From contig JAQVOV010000114.1 in assembly GCA_028702395.1 (NCBI GenBank), forward strand, positions 1 through 5,092: a DNA stretch of 5,092 nucleotides, given 5' to 3'. The notes beneath the pieces are model-generated. The model did no database searches. It had not been told where the DNA came from and saw only the letters and a program-made list of their open reading frames with translations. This document shows, in pieces, positions 1 through 4,869 of this stretch (positions are counted from its first letter, which is position 1; every line of letters starts with the position of its first letter). The position numbers and the translations under genes were made by a program. The DNA is from Candidatus Omnitrophota bacterium (GTDB lineage Bacteria > Omnitrophota > Gorgyraeia > JABMRN01).

Positions 1-8
1 TAAAATTA

Positions 9-50
9 GTACTGTGTCATGAGTACTGTGTCTTGGGTCTGATGTGGAAT
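9..50. repeat. Degenerate heptad tract, units starting GT
   Basis: Six successive 7-bp units each begin with GT. They include GTACTGT at both 9-15 and 23-29, and related GTC-starting units at 16, 30 and 37. Within the tract, 8-21 and 22-35 form a 14-bp tandem duplication (two heptads) with a single mismatch. The tract is weaker in its last unit. Confidence 0.55.
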
Positions 51-59
51 GGTCTTGGT

Positions 60-94
60 TTAAGCTGCGCGTCGCGCGCTGCGAGCTTCGAGCT
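60..94. repeat. Degenerate heptad tract, GCGCGTC/TCGAGCT type
   Basis: Five 7-bp units are in exact phase: TTAAGCT (60), GCGCGTC (67), GCGCGCT (74), GCGAGCT (81) and TCGAGCT (88). The tract is clearly related to the one at 2493-2527. That copy has an extra unit, and over the comparable 21 bp (65-85 against 2491-2511) the two differ only by transitions. Confidence 0.7.
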
Positions 95-116
95 AAATGA
101 ACGTCCTAAAACGCTT

Positions 117-150
117 TTCGTAGGGGCGTATTGCAATACGCCCCTACGAA
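117..150. repeat. Perfect 34-bp palindrome, TAGGGGC...GCCCCTA family, copy 1
   Basis: The sequence is its own reverse complement from 117 to 150, centred between 133 and 134 (half site AGGGGCGTATTG). It can form a GC-rich stem or cruciform of up to 17 bp per arm. Bases 117-145 are identical to 4967-4995. No T tract follows on either strand, so an intrinsic terminator is unlikely. It looks like an intergenic palindromic (REP-like) element; the family has no assigned function that I can state. Confidence 0.9.
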
Positions 151-170
151 CCCTAGTTCAGTACGTTCCG

Positions 171-219
171 ATACGACATACTAAATACTACCTACGACAT
201 ACAACCTACGACATACGAA
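171..219. repeat. Degenerate heptad tract, (A/C)TACNA(C/A) consensus
   Basis: Seven consecutive 7-bp units all carry TAC at unit positions 2-4: ATACGAC at 171, ATACTAA at 178, ATACTAC at 185, CTACGAC at 192, ATACAAC at 199, CTACGAC at 206 and ATACGAA at 213. This is the cleanest heptad tract in the window. Unit differences fall at positions 1, 5, 6 and 7 only. Confidence 0.85.
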
Positions 220-237
220 ACATCCCTATTAACCGTA

Positions 238-272
238 CTAGTCACTAATTTCTAGTTACTAGTCACCAAACC
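238..272. repeat. Degenerate heptad tract, CTAGTCA type
   Basis: Five units are in phase: CTAGTCA (238), CTAATTT (245), CTAGTTA (252), CTAGTCA (259) and the more diverged CCAAACC (266). The last unit overlaps the start of a longer spacer repeat beginning at 264. Confidence 0.75.
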
Positions 273-300
273 ATATTAATCGTTCTGGTCTCTGGTTTCT
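264..300. repeat. Spacer repeat CACCAAACC...GTTCTGGT, copy A
   Basis: This begins CACCAAACC, then a TATTAA-like centre, then GTTCTGGTC and CTGGTTTCT. It aligns with 2679-2722 (copy B). From the shared GTTCT to the shared CTGGTTTCT, copy A spans 282-300 (19 bp) and copy B spans 2697-2722 (26 bp), a difference of exactly one heptad. Shorter related pieces lie at 224-246, 330-349 and 2607-2631. Confidence 0.65.
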
Positions 301-312
301 ATCCCTTATCAC
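285..312. repeat. Degenerate heptad tract, CTGGTCT type
   Basis: CTGGTCT (285), CTGGTTT (292), CTATCCC (299) and TTATCAC (306) are consecutive 7-bp units. The phase is shifted by two bases from the 238-272 tract. The first three units resemble those at 2707-2734. Confidence 0.5.
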
Positions 313-341
313 CCGCCCTAAATACTAATCACCAAATCGTG

Positions 342-1706
342 TTAACTCCCACACCTCGGCCATTTAGGCATTGAAAGATCCAGACTTCGCCACATATTTA
401 CATCTTCCATACAAAGATAAATAGGTAAAAAATTATACTGTTCTTTCAAAATTAATATTATCTGTTCATACAAATGCTTACGAGTCTTTACCGAATAGCG
501 CAGTTTCTGGTCATAACCAAGGCTTAATTCCTGGTCAAGTATGTTGTTCAAAGGAAAACGTTTTTCAATGATCTTTTTTGTATTGGGATTAAACCGCAAA
601 GAACCAATGCTTATCCATGCAATATCGTCAGGTTTAATAACTTCAAAAATACTTTTTATCAGTTTTTTATACTCTGTTTCCCAACCATCAAATAAAAAAA
701 CAGGGTCAAAATGAATAGCTATCAAATAGCCTGCTTCAGTACACTTTTTTATCGCATTAAGCCGTTGAGGTATTGAAGCTGCAAAGTATTCATTGCCTTT
801 GGCTATGCTCTGCGGATTCATTGAAAAACCAATTACAATATTTCCTGCATGAGGGGTTTTTATGAGATTATCAACATTGTTACTTTTTGTTTTCAGTTCA
901 AAAATAACATTTGGATAGTTTTGGAAAAAAGATATGAGTTTTTTGGAATATTCCGTAAGATCATCCAGCATTAAAGAATCACAGAATTCACCTGTACCTA
1001 TGCGCATAAAATTGCCTTTATACTCTTTTTTGAAATACTTAAAAAAATCTTCAAGGTTTGCAGGCAAAATTATACCTGGAGTATTAACATATTCCTGCAA
1101 AAAGCAATATGTACAATCAAATATGCATCCTATACCAACATTCAACACGTTATAACCGCAGCCGAGAGCATCTTTTGTACAGGGGCATCTTTTTAAAAAA
1201 TCAAATTTTTCTTTGACAAGGAAAAGCTTATCGCGTCTGAAGTTGTAATCTGAAACTTTCATTTTGCCGAAAGCCTTTAAAAAGTCCTTTAAGGAATCTA
1301 TTAGATGGAATTTTGCATCAGGGAAAAACTTTCTTGTTCTAAACACCAAGTCAGTATCTTTTACAGATCTTTCAATAAAGACATCTTTAGGATAATATCT
1401 TTTCTTTTTCAAGTCCTGTGCATCTTTTTTATTCAGTTCTATTCTAGGCAGGTAAATGTCTTTTTCTTTTATACTTTCAAAAGTATCACAAAAGCGTCTC
1501 TTCAATAAAGATCTTTTAATGTGTGTGAATTTATCGGCATCAATATCATCTAAAATATCTTCAGGAGAGATCTTTTCTTTTTTTGATATCTCTGTTAACA
1601 ACCTAACAATTTCGTTTTTCTTGTTTATTCCGAGAAACTTTAACTTCGCATTAACAAGGTCTTCTGCATCCTTAACGATCTCATATATTATTTTATTGTA
1701 TCCCAT
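342..1706 (-). CDS. SPL-like (spore photoproduct lyase family) radical SAM protein
   Basis: The product is 454 aa, probably cytosolic, and belongs to the radical SAM superfamily. A CxxxCxxC [4Fe-4S] cluster motif (C194, C198, C201, in GCIFDCTYC) would bind S-adenosylmethionine and generate a 5'-deoxyadenosyl radical. The preceding CPCTKDALGCGY segment (C174-Y185), the following RIGTGEF-DSLMLD segment (235-248) and the C-terminal YLCMED motif (430-435) match what I recall of the SPL-like family annotated as DNA repair photolyases in non-spore-formers. The first ~160 residues are Lys-rich with no motif I recognise. By my remembered alignment, the H-donor Cys of true Bacillus SPL is replaced by Glu (E240), with C242 two residues on. 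Spore photoproduct repair is therefore not assured and the substrate is unknown. ATG at 1706 is the first plausible start; an AAGGA lies 13 nt upstream inside the neighbouring gene. The start overlaps the nucleosidase 3' end by 19 nt, which suggests translational coupling. Family confident, function not. Confidence 0.9.
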   Translation of the reverse strand: MGYNKIIYEIVKDAEDLVNAKLKFLGINKKNEIVRLLTEISKKEKISPEDILDDIDADKFTHIKRSLLKRRFCDTFESIKEKDIYLPRIELNKKDAQDLKKKRYYPKDVFIERSVKDTDLVFRTRKFFPDAKFHLIDSLKDFLKAFGKMKVSDYNFRRDKLFLVKEKFDFLKRCPCTKDALGCGYNVLNVGIGCIFDCTYCFLQEYVNTPGIILPANLEDFFKYFKKEYKGNFMRIGTGEFCDSLMLDDLTEYSKKLISFFQNYPNVIFELKTKSNNVDNLIKTPHAGNIVIGFSMNPQSIAKGNEYFAASIPQRLNAIKKCTEAGYLIAIHFDPVFLFDGWETEYKKLIKSIFEVIKPDDIAWISIGSLRFNPNTKKIIEKRFPLNNILDQELSLGYDQKLRYSVKTRKHLYEQIILILKEQYNFLPIYLCMEDVNMWRSLDLSMPKWPRCGS

Positions 1707-2377
1707 ATTATTGAAGCGATCCTTTTTTGAGCATCCGATATTAAAAGTTTATCATGAGCATCATATGCCCTATAAAATGGTTTATCAGGATATATATCCT
1801 GTATGAACAAAAATATCTGAGCATTTAGCCCAAATCTATTTGCTGATTCTATTACTGCTGATGATTCCATATCAATAACATCAATATCACCGCATTGGAT
1901 ATTCTCAACAATATTTTTTTCATGTTTTATGCTCGCAGTTGTCAGGCAAACAGCATAATTCGTCTTTTCTATAGTTGTTTCTGATATAGTGTTCAGCTTT
2001 ACATACATATTTTTTTGAAGATCTCTTTTCAATATGCATGAAAAACTGTCTACTGAATACCCTTCAATAACACGGACAACATCCCCTATTTTTAAAGCAG
2101 GATTAACACCTGCACATGAACCAATGAAAATAATATTTTTAACTCCCGCTTCTGCAAGATAGCAAATACAATCTCCTGTGAAGCCTGCACCCATACGTGT
2201 TAATACAACTGTAAAAGCATCATTGCTTACCGAAGAATATAAGCCGCCTTTATTTAAATTTTTTATTTGTAAGGACTTTCTCATTTCAGAATTAATAAAT
2301 GGCATTACTACACATGTATCTTTGAGGTCTTTACTATCTATTCCAAAAATTTGTTCAAACTCTTCCATTATTAACAT
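1688..2377 (-). CDS. Nucleoside phosphorylase/nucleosidase superfamily protein, MTA/SAH nucleosidase-like
   Basis: The product is 229 aa, the usual length of bacterial MTA/SAH nucleosidases, and probably cytosolic. Family marks are an RMGAG-FTGD segment (61-69), a glycine-rich strand-turn IGSCAG (85-90), the IGDVV that usually follows it (97-101), DMES (169-172, with E171 where nucleosidases have the catalytic/ribose-binding Glu of their ME-E motif) and FIQD (191-194, D194 as candidate catalytic acid). The phosphate-binding Arg that phosphorylases carry in RVGTCG is absent here (FIGSCAG), and no GDPGR-type motif is visible, so a hydrolase is more likely than a phosphorylase. E31 could match the N-terminal catalytic Glu of MTA/SAH nucleosidases. 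The exact substrate cannot be read from the sequence. Two starts are possible: ATG at 2377 (used here) or the in-frame ATG at 2368, which lies 9 nt from a purine-rich GAAAGAG. A TATAAC lies at 2399-2394 with no convincing -35 box. It is the first gene of a two-gene unit with the radical SAM protein. Confidence 0.88.
   Translation of the reverse strand: MLIMEEFEQIFGIDSKDLKDTCVVMPFINSEMRKSLQIKNLNKGGLYSSVSNDAFTVVLTRMGAGFTGDCICYLAEAGVKNIIFIGSCAGVNPALKIGDVVRVIEGYSVDSFSCILKRDLQKNMYVKLNTISETTIEKTNYAVCLTTASIKHEKNIVENIQCGDIDVIDMESSAVIESANRFGLNAQIFLFIQDIYPDKPFYRAYDAHDKLLISDAQKRIASIIWDTIK
1720..1724 (-). promoter_or_regulatory. Candidate ribosome binding site for the radical SAM gene
   Basis: AAGGA reads on the minus strand 13 nt before the ATG at 1706 and lies inside the nucleosidase coding sequence. 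The spacing is longer than usual, which fits a start helped by ribosomes terminating at the overlapping nucleosidase stop (1690-1688). Confidence 0.4.
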
Positions 2378-2384
2378 CTCTTTC
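2378..2384 (-). promoter_or_regulatory. Purine-rich candidate ribosome binding site for the nucleosidase
   Basis: GAAAGAG reads on the minus strand directly before the ATG at 2377 and 9 nt before the in-frame ATG at 2368. The spacing favours the internal ATG (a 226-aa product), but the match to a canonical GGAGG is poor. Confidence 0.3.
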
Positions 2385-2492
2385 TTTTGTGCTGTTATAA
2401 GTCTCTAGATCCCGGTATTTTTCTTCGAAAAAACTTTTAACCCTGTACCGTAAATCCGAAGGATTCTCTGGGACAGTGCGGAATGACAGTTT

Positions 2493-2541
2493 ACGCGTCA
2501 CGCGTTACGAGTCACGAGCTTCGAACTACCCTTTGCCCTTT
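2493..2541. repeat. Degenerate heptad tract, ACGCGTC/ACGAGCT type
   Basis: Seven units are in one phase: ACGCGTC (2493), ACGCGTT (2500), ACGAGTC (2507), ACGAGCT (2514), TCGAACT (2521), ACCCTTT (2528) and GCCCTTT (2535). Each unit differs from the one before by few changes in the first part, so the tract drifts rather than repeating exactly. It is the counterpart of the tract at 60-94, with one additional ACGAGTC-type unit. Confidence 0.8.
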
Positions 2542-2574
2542 TTACTTATAAAACCTATTAACCTTCTTGTTTTA

Positions 2575-2596
2575 GGGCCATCGAGGGCGATGGCCC
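2575..2596. repeat. GC-rich hairpin with GGGCCATCG arms, diverged palindrome family member
   Basis: Arms GGGCCATCG (2575-2583) and CGATGGCCC (2588-2596) form a 9-bp stem closed by an AGGG loop. The outer right flank CTACAA and the partly decayed left flank TTGTTTTA suggest an originally longer palindrome with TAGGGGC/GCCCCTA ends like those at 117-150 and 4967-4995, but with a different core. No T tract follows the stem, so this is probably not a terminator. Confidence 0.75.
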
Positions 2597-2606
2597 CTAC
2601 AAAATT

Positions 2607-2641
2607 CACCAAACCCTATCAAACCTCGTTCGGAACCTTTC
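2607..2641. repeat. Spacer repeat, copy with CACCAAACC and CCTATC-AACCTC halves
   Basis: The left half (CACCAAACCCTAT at 2607-2619) is identical to 2679-2691. The right part (2615-2641) matches 2734-2760 at 22 of 27 positions without gaps. The copy therefore links the two repeat types into one longer diverged unit. Confidence 0.6.
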
Positions 2642-2678
2642 TCTACGATAAGCAATTTTCGATATGGAATTTGCCATT

Positions 2679-2722
2679 CACCAAACCCTATAACCCGTTC
2701 TGATCACTGGTCACTGGTTTCT
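2679..2722. repeat. Spacer repeat CACCAAACC...GTTCTGAT, copy B
   Basis: This copy opens with CACCAAACCCTAT and continues with AACCCGTTCTGATCACTGG, ending in CTGGTTTCT. It aligns with copy A at 264-300 but carries one additional 7-bp unit of CTGGTCA type. Its second half is also the beginning of the heptad tract at 2700. Confidence 0.65.
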
Positions 2723-2741
2723 GATCTCTACTCCCTATCTA
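2700..2741. repeat. Degenerate heptad tract, CTGATCA/CTGGTCA type
   Basis: Six consecutive units all begin with CT: CTGATCA (2700), CTGGTCA (2707), CTGGTTT (2714), CTGATCT (2721), CTACTCC (2728) and CTATCTA (2735). It shares the unit CTGGTTT with the tract at 285-312. Confidence 0.8.
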
Positions 2742-2760
2742 ACCTCATTCAGAACGTTCC
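2734..2760. repeat. Diverged copy of the spacer repeat CCTATC-AACCTC
   Basis: An ungapped comparison with 2615-2641 gives 22 matches in 27 positions, with shared blocks CCTATC, AACCTC, TTC and GAAC. Confidence 0.6.
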
Positions 2761-2763
2761 ACC

Positions 2764-2798
2764 CTTTTATCTTTTATCTTTCGTCTTTTATCTTTGGA
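2764..2798. repeat. Degenerate heptad tract, CTTTTAT type, abutting the helicase stop
   Basis: Five units start with CTTT: CTTTTAT at 2764, 2771 and 2785, CTTTCGT at 2778 and CTTTGGA at 2792. The next 7 bp, TCTTTCC (2799-2805), end exactly at the helicase stop codon (2808-2806 on the minus strand). In the helicase transcript the tract is purine-rich, so it cannot act as a U-tailed terminator. Confidence 0.8.
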
Positions 2799-2805
2799 TC
2801 TTTCC

Positions 2806-4833
2806 CTAGTCCAATTCAATAAAATCCTCAAGATCCGTCTTAGATTCTTCCACATCCCATTTTTCATATAGGGTCATATCTAACTCCTGCAAAAACAAGG
2901 ATTTTCTCATTATGACAGTCCCCATTTGATAATCAAACCTTGTAATAGGTCTTACAAGATACAGTTCATTCTTTGCTCGTGTTGCAGCAACATAAAAAAG
3001 TCGTCGTTCTTCTTCTATCTGTTTTTCATCATTAACTGCTTTTGAATGAGGGAAAAATCCTTCAGAAAGCCCTATTACAAAAACCGTATGCCATTCCAAA
3101 CCTTTTGCCTGATGGATAGTTGAAAGGACTAACACATCCTCATCATCATTAGTTTGATCACCTAAAGAAGATTCACCTTTAAATGATTCACGCAAAGTGA
3201 TATCCTGTAAAAAGATCTTAGCAGACCTATATTGATGCGCAAAATTAACCAGTTCTTTTATATCGTCTATTCTATCTTTTGCGTTATCAAAATTTACCCG
3301 CACATAATCTTCGTATCCGTTCTCGATTATTCTTTTAACGATCTCATCAGGTCTTTTTAAAAGCTCAGGATCAGAAATTTGTTTTATGATAGTGCGAAAA
3401 GATGAAAACCCTGCTTTTGCTTTTGCAGGTAAAAAGTCAGAAAATCTCGGATCAAGAACTTTTTCAAGTGACCCGATCTCAATGAATTTATCAAAGATCT
3501 TAGTAGCATATCCAGGGCCAATTCCTGCATGCATACCAAGACTCCGCACCCATGCTAATTCTTCATATGGATTTATTAATATCTTCAAATATGAAAGAAC
3601 ATCCTTAATATGCGCTTGTTCAAAAAATCGTACTCCCCCTCGAATTATATATGGGATATTACGTTTCAAAAGTTCCATTTGAAGTTCAGCAGACTGATAA
3701 TGCGCACGAAACAATACTGAAATATCCTTTAGCGGTATACCCTTATCTTGAAGCTCCAGAGTTCTTTGGGCTATAAAAGCTGCCTGCGAATGCGGATCAG
3801 TTAACTCGATCAAAGCAGGCCTATTGCCTGTACTTTTTACTGTATGAAGTTGTTTATCGAACTGATCAATATTATGAAGGATTGAATCATTGGCAAGATC
3901 CAGTATCTCAGGTGTAGACCTATAATTTGTTTCTAATTTAAAAACCTTCGCATCAGGATAAAGGTTCGGAAAATTAAGGATATTAGAAACATCAGCACCT
4001 CTGAAAGAATATATTGATTGGGCATCATCACCAACAACAAGAACGTTTTTATGACAATCTGATAATTCTCTGATTATATCAGCCTGCAATTTGTTCGTGT
4101 CCTGATACTCATCTACCAATATATATTTGAATTGTTCGGCAAATCTCTGTTTTATCTGTGGATTTGTTTGAAGCAATTCTCTCCATTTTATGAGAAGATC
4201 GTCATAATCCATAACATTGGATGTTTTCTTTTTTGTTACATACGCTCTATATATGTCGTTCAAAACATTAACAAAATTCAAGAAATAAGGATAAAGTTTT
4301 TCAGTGGTCTTTGAAATAGACAATCCGCAGTTCTCTGAGAAACTTATTATTTTTTTTATTATTTTAGGTGTCGGCATTTTTTCTTTTGCCAGTTTTATGT
4401 TCAAGTTTTTTATACAAACCTTCAAAAGATCTATAGCATCTTGTTCGTCAAGGATCCCAAAATCACTTTTAAACCCAACCTCTTGGGCATAGATCCTTAA
4501 AGTCCTGTTACCTATATGATGGAATGTCCCGCTCCACATACCTTTGGGTTTTGCTCTTAAAAGCATTTCAACACGATCCTGCATTGTATGAGCAGCTTTA
4601 TTCGTGAAAGTAACAAGAAGGATATTTTGCGGGGAAACTCCTTGATTAAGAAGATATGCAACCCTATAAACAAGGGTTCTGGTCTTTCCGCTTCCAGCGC
4701 CTGCTAAAACCAAAGAAGCCCCGTCAGCATCAGTAACAACTTTGTATTGCTCAGGATTAAGTTCTTTTTGATAATCAATATCAGTAAACTTACTTCCCGG
4801 TGTATCTGTGAATAGTGTATATTTCATTGTCAT
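2806..4833 (-). CDS. UvrD/PcrA-type superfamily 1A ATP-dependent DNA helicase
   Basis: The product is 675 aa and should be a cytosolic 3'-5' DNA helicase acting in excision/mismatch repair, replication restart or removal of proteins from DNA. All expected motifs are present in order: Q motif LNPEQ (25-29), Walker A AGAGSGKT (44-51), Ia TFTNKAA (75-81), Ib GTFHHIGNR (102-110), II DEYQD (241-245), III VGDDAQSIYSFRGA (267-280), IV ETNYRS (301-306), V TIHQAKGLEW (572-581) and VI EEERRLFYVAATRA (607-620). It is somewhat shorter than typical UvrD/PcrA (about 720 aa). Only about 55 residues follow motif VI, ending in an acidic tail, so the Tudor-like C-terminal domain that contacts RNA polymerase in PcrA/UvrD appears to be missing. 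ATG at 4833 lies only 2 nt from GGAAAG, whereas the in-frame ATG at 4827 lies 8 nt from it, so a 673-aa product is the likelier form. It stands alone on the same strand as the other genes, with heptad repeats close on both sides. UvrD, PcrA and Rep cannot be separated by motifs alone. Confidence 0.95.
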   Translation of the reverse strand: MTMKYTLFTDTPGSKFTDIDYQKELNPEQYKVVTDADGASLVLAGAGSGKTRTLVYRVAYLLNQGVSPQNILLVTFTNKAAHTMQDRVEMLLRAKPKGMWSGTFHHIGNRTLRIYAQEVGFKSDFGILDEQDAIDLLKVCIKNLNIKLAKEKMPTPKIIKKIISFSENCGLSISKTTEKLYPYFLNFVNVLNDIYRAYVTKKKTSNVMDYDDLLIKWRELLQTNPQIKQRFAEQFKYILVDEYQDTNKLQADIIRELSDCHKNVLVVGDDAQSIYSFRGADVSNILNFPNLYPDAKVFKLETNYRSTPEILDLANDSILHNIDQFDKQLHTVKSTGNRPALIELTDPHSQAAFIAQRTLELQDKGIPLKDISVLFRAHYQSAELQMELLKRNIPYIIRGGVRFFEQAHIKDVLSYLKILINPYEELAWVRSLGMHAGIGPGYATKIFDKFIEIGSLEKVLDPRFSDFLPAKAKAGFSSFRTIIKQISDPELLKRPDEIVKRIIENGYEDYVRVNFDNAKDRIDDIKELVNFAHQYRSAKIFLQDITLRESFKGESSLGDQTNDDEDVLVLSTIHQAKGLEWHTVFVIGLSEGFFPHSKAVNDEKQIEEERRLFYVAATRAKNELYLVRPITRFDYQMGTVIMRKSLFLQELDMTLYEKWDVEESKTDLEDFIELD

Positions 4834-4835
4834 TT

Positions 4836-4841
4836 CTTTCC
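4836..4841 (-). promoter_or_regulatory. Candidate ribosome binding site deciding the helicase start
   Basis: GGAAAG reads on the minus strand 2 nt before the ATG at 4833 and 8 nt before the in-frame ATG at 4827. The second spacing is normal, so the start is probably at 4827. The same bases make up part of the heptad TCTTTCC (4835-4841, plus strand). Confidence 0.45.
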
Positions 4842-4869
4842 AAGGTAAAAGTAAAAAGGAAAAAGGTCC
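4842..4869. repeat. Degenerate heptad tract, AAGGTAA type, in the helicase leader
   Basis: Four units begin with AAG in exact phase: AAGGTAA (4842), AAGTAAA (4849), AAGGAAA (4856) and AAGGTCC (4863). On the minus strand they give the pyrimidine-rich leader between the hairpin cluster and the helicase start. The preceding heptad, TCTTTCC at 4835-4841, is identical to the one that abuts the helicase stop at 2799-2805. Confidence 0.65.

Larger units (their letters stand above)
1..341. other. Non-coding spacer downstream of the radical SAM gene, built of short-period repeats
   Basis: No supportable gene lies here. The stretch holds five tracts of degenerate 7-bp units (9-50, 60-94, 171-219, 238-272, 285-312), one perfect 34-bp palindrome (117-150) and diverged copies of a longer spacer repeat (224-246, 264-300, 330-349). 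A reading frame open on the plus strand from 33 to 248 runs straight through the repeats and the palindrome. Its translation simply reads out the repeat units, so I do not treat it as a gene. I see no intrinsic terminator with a T tract for the minus-strand gene ending at 342. Confidence 0.8.
2378..2805. other. Non-coding spacer between nucleosidase and helicase genes
   Basis: This 428-bp spacer has no supportable gene. From left to right it holds the nucleosidase leader (2378-2400), a small 5-bp hairpin AATCC-GAA-GGATT (2453-2465), a heptad tract (2493-2541), a GC-rich hairpin (2575-2596), diverged copies of a longer spacer repeat (2607-2641, 2679-2722, 2734-2760), and two further heptad tracts (2700-2741, 2764-2798) that run up to the helicase stop codon. 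A plus-strand frame open from 2476 to 2703 merely translates these repeats. No convincing sigma-70 promoter or T-tailed terminator is visible. Confidence 0.8.

Noticed and set aside
117..150. Intrinsic terminator for the radical SAM gene
   Set aside because: The palindrome is followed by AAAAGCG on the minus strand and AACCC on the plus strand, with no T tract, and it lies about 190 nt past the stop codon.
33..248. Plus-strand open frame of 71 codons
   Set aside because: It crosses heptad tracts and the 34-bp palindrome and its translation is simply the repeat read-out; no ribosome binding site or family motif.
171..312. CRISPR array
   Set aside because: Units are 7 bp, degenerate and contiguous, with no unique spacers of normal length and no cas gene nearby.
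934..1806. Plus-strand open frames opposite the radical SAM and nucleosidase genes
   Set aside because: They are antisense shadows of well-supported genes, with no motif and no ribosome binding site.
1688..2377. Futalosine hydrolase of the alternative menaquinone pathway (mqnB)
   Set aside because: The fold family fits and a radical SAM gene is adjacent, but that neighbour is SPL-like rather than MqnC/MqnE-like and no other menaquinone gene is visible.
2394..2399. Promoter -10 box (TATAAC on the minus strand) for the nucleosidase
   Set aside because: No TTGACA-like -35 element at 16-18 bp, and AT-rich hexamers like this are frequent here; mentioned in the gene entry only.
2408..2487. Diverged GATCCC...GGAATGAC dispersed repeat
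   Set aside because: The end words GATCCCGG (2408-2415) and GGAATGAC (2480-2487) resemble a repeat type I remember from other genomes, but the interior does not pair convincingly.
2476..2703. Plus-strand open frame of 75 codons in the nucleosidase-helicase spacer
   Set aside because: It translates the heptad tract and hairpin; the apparent RVTRYESRAS pattern is the 7-bp repeat in codons, not protein evidence.
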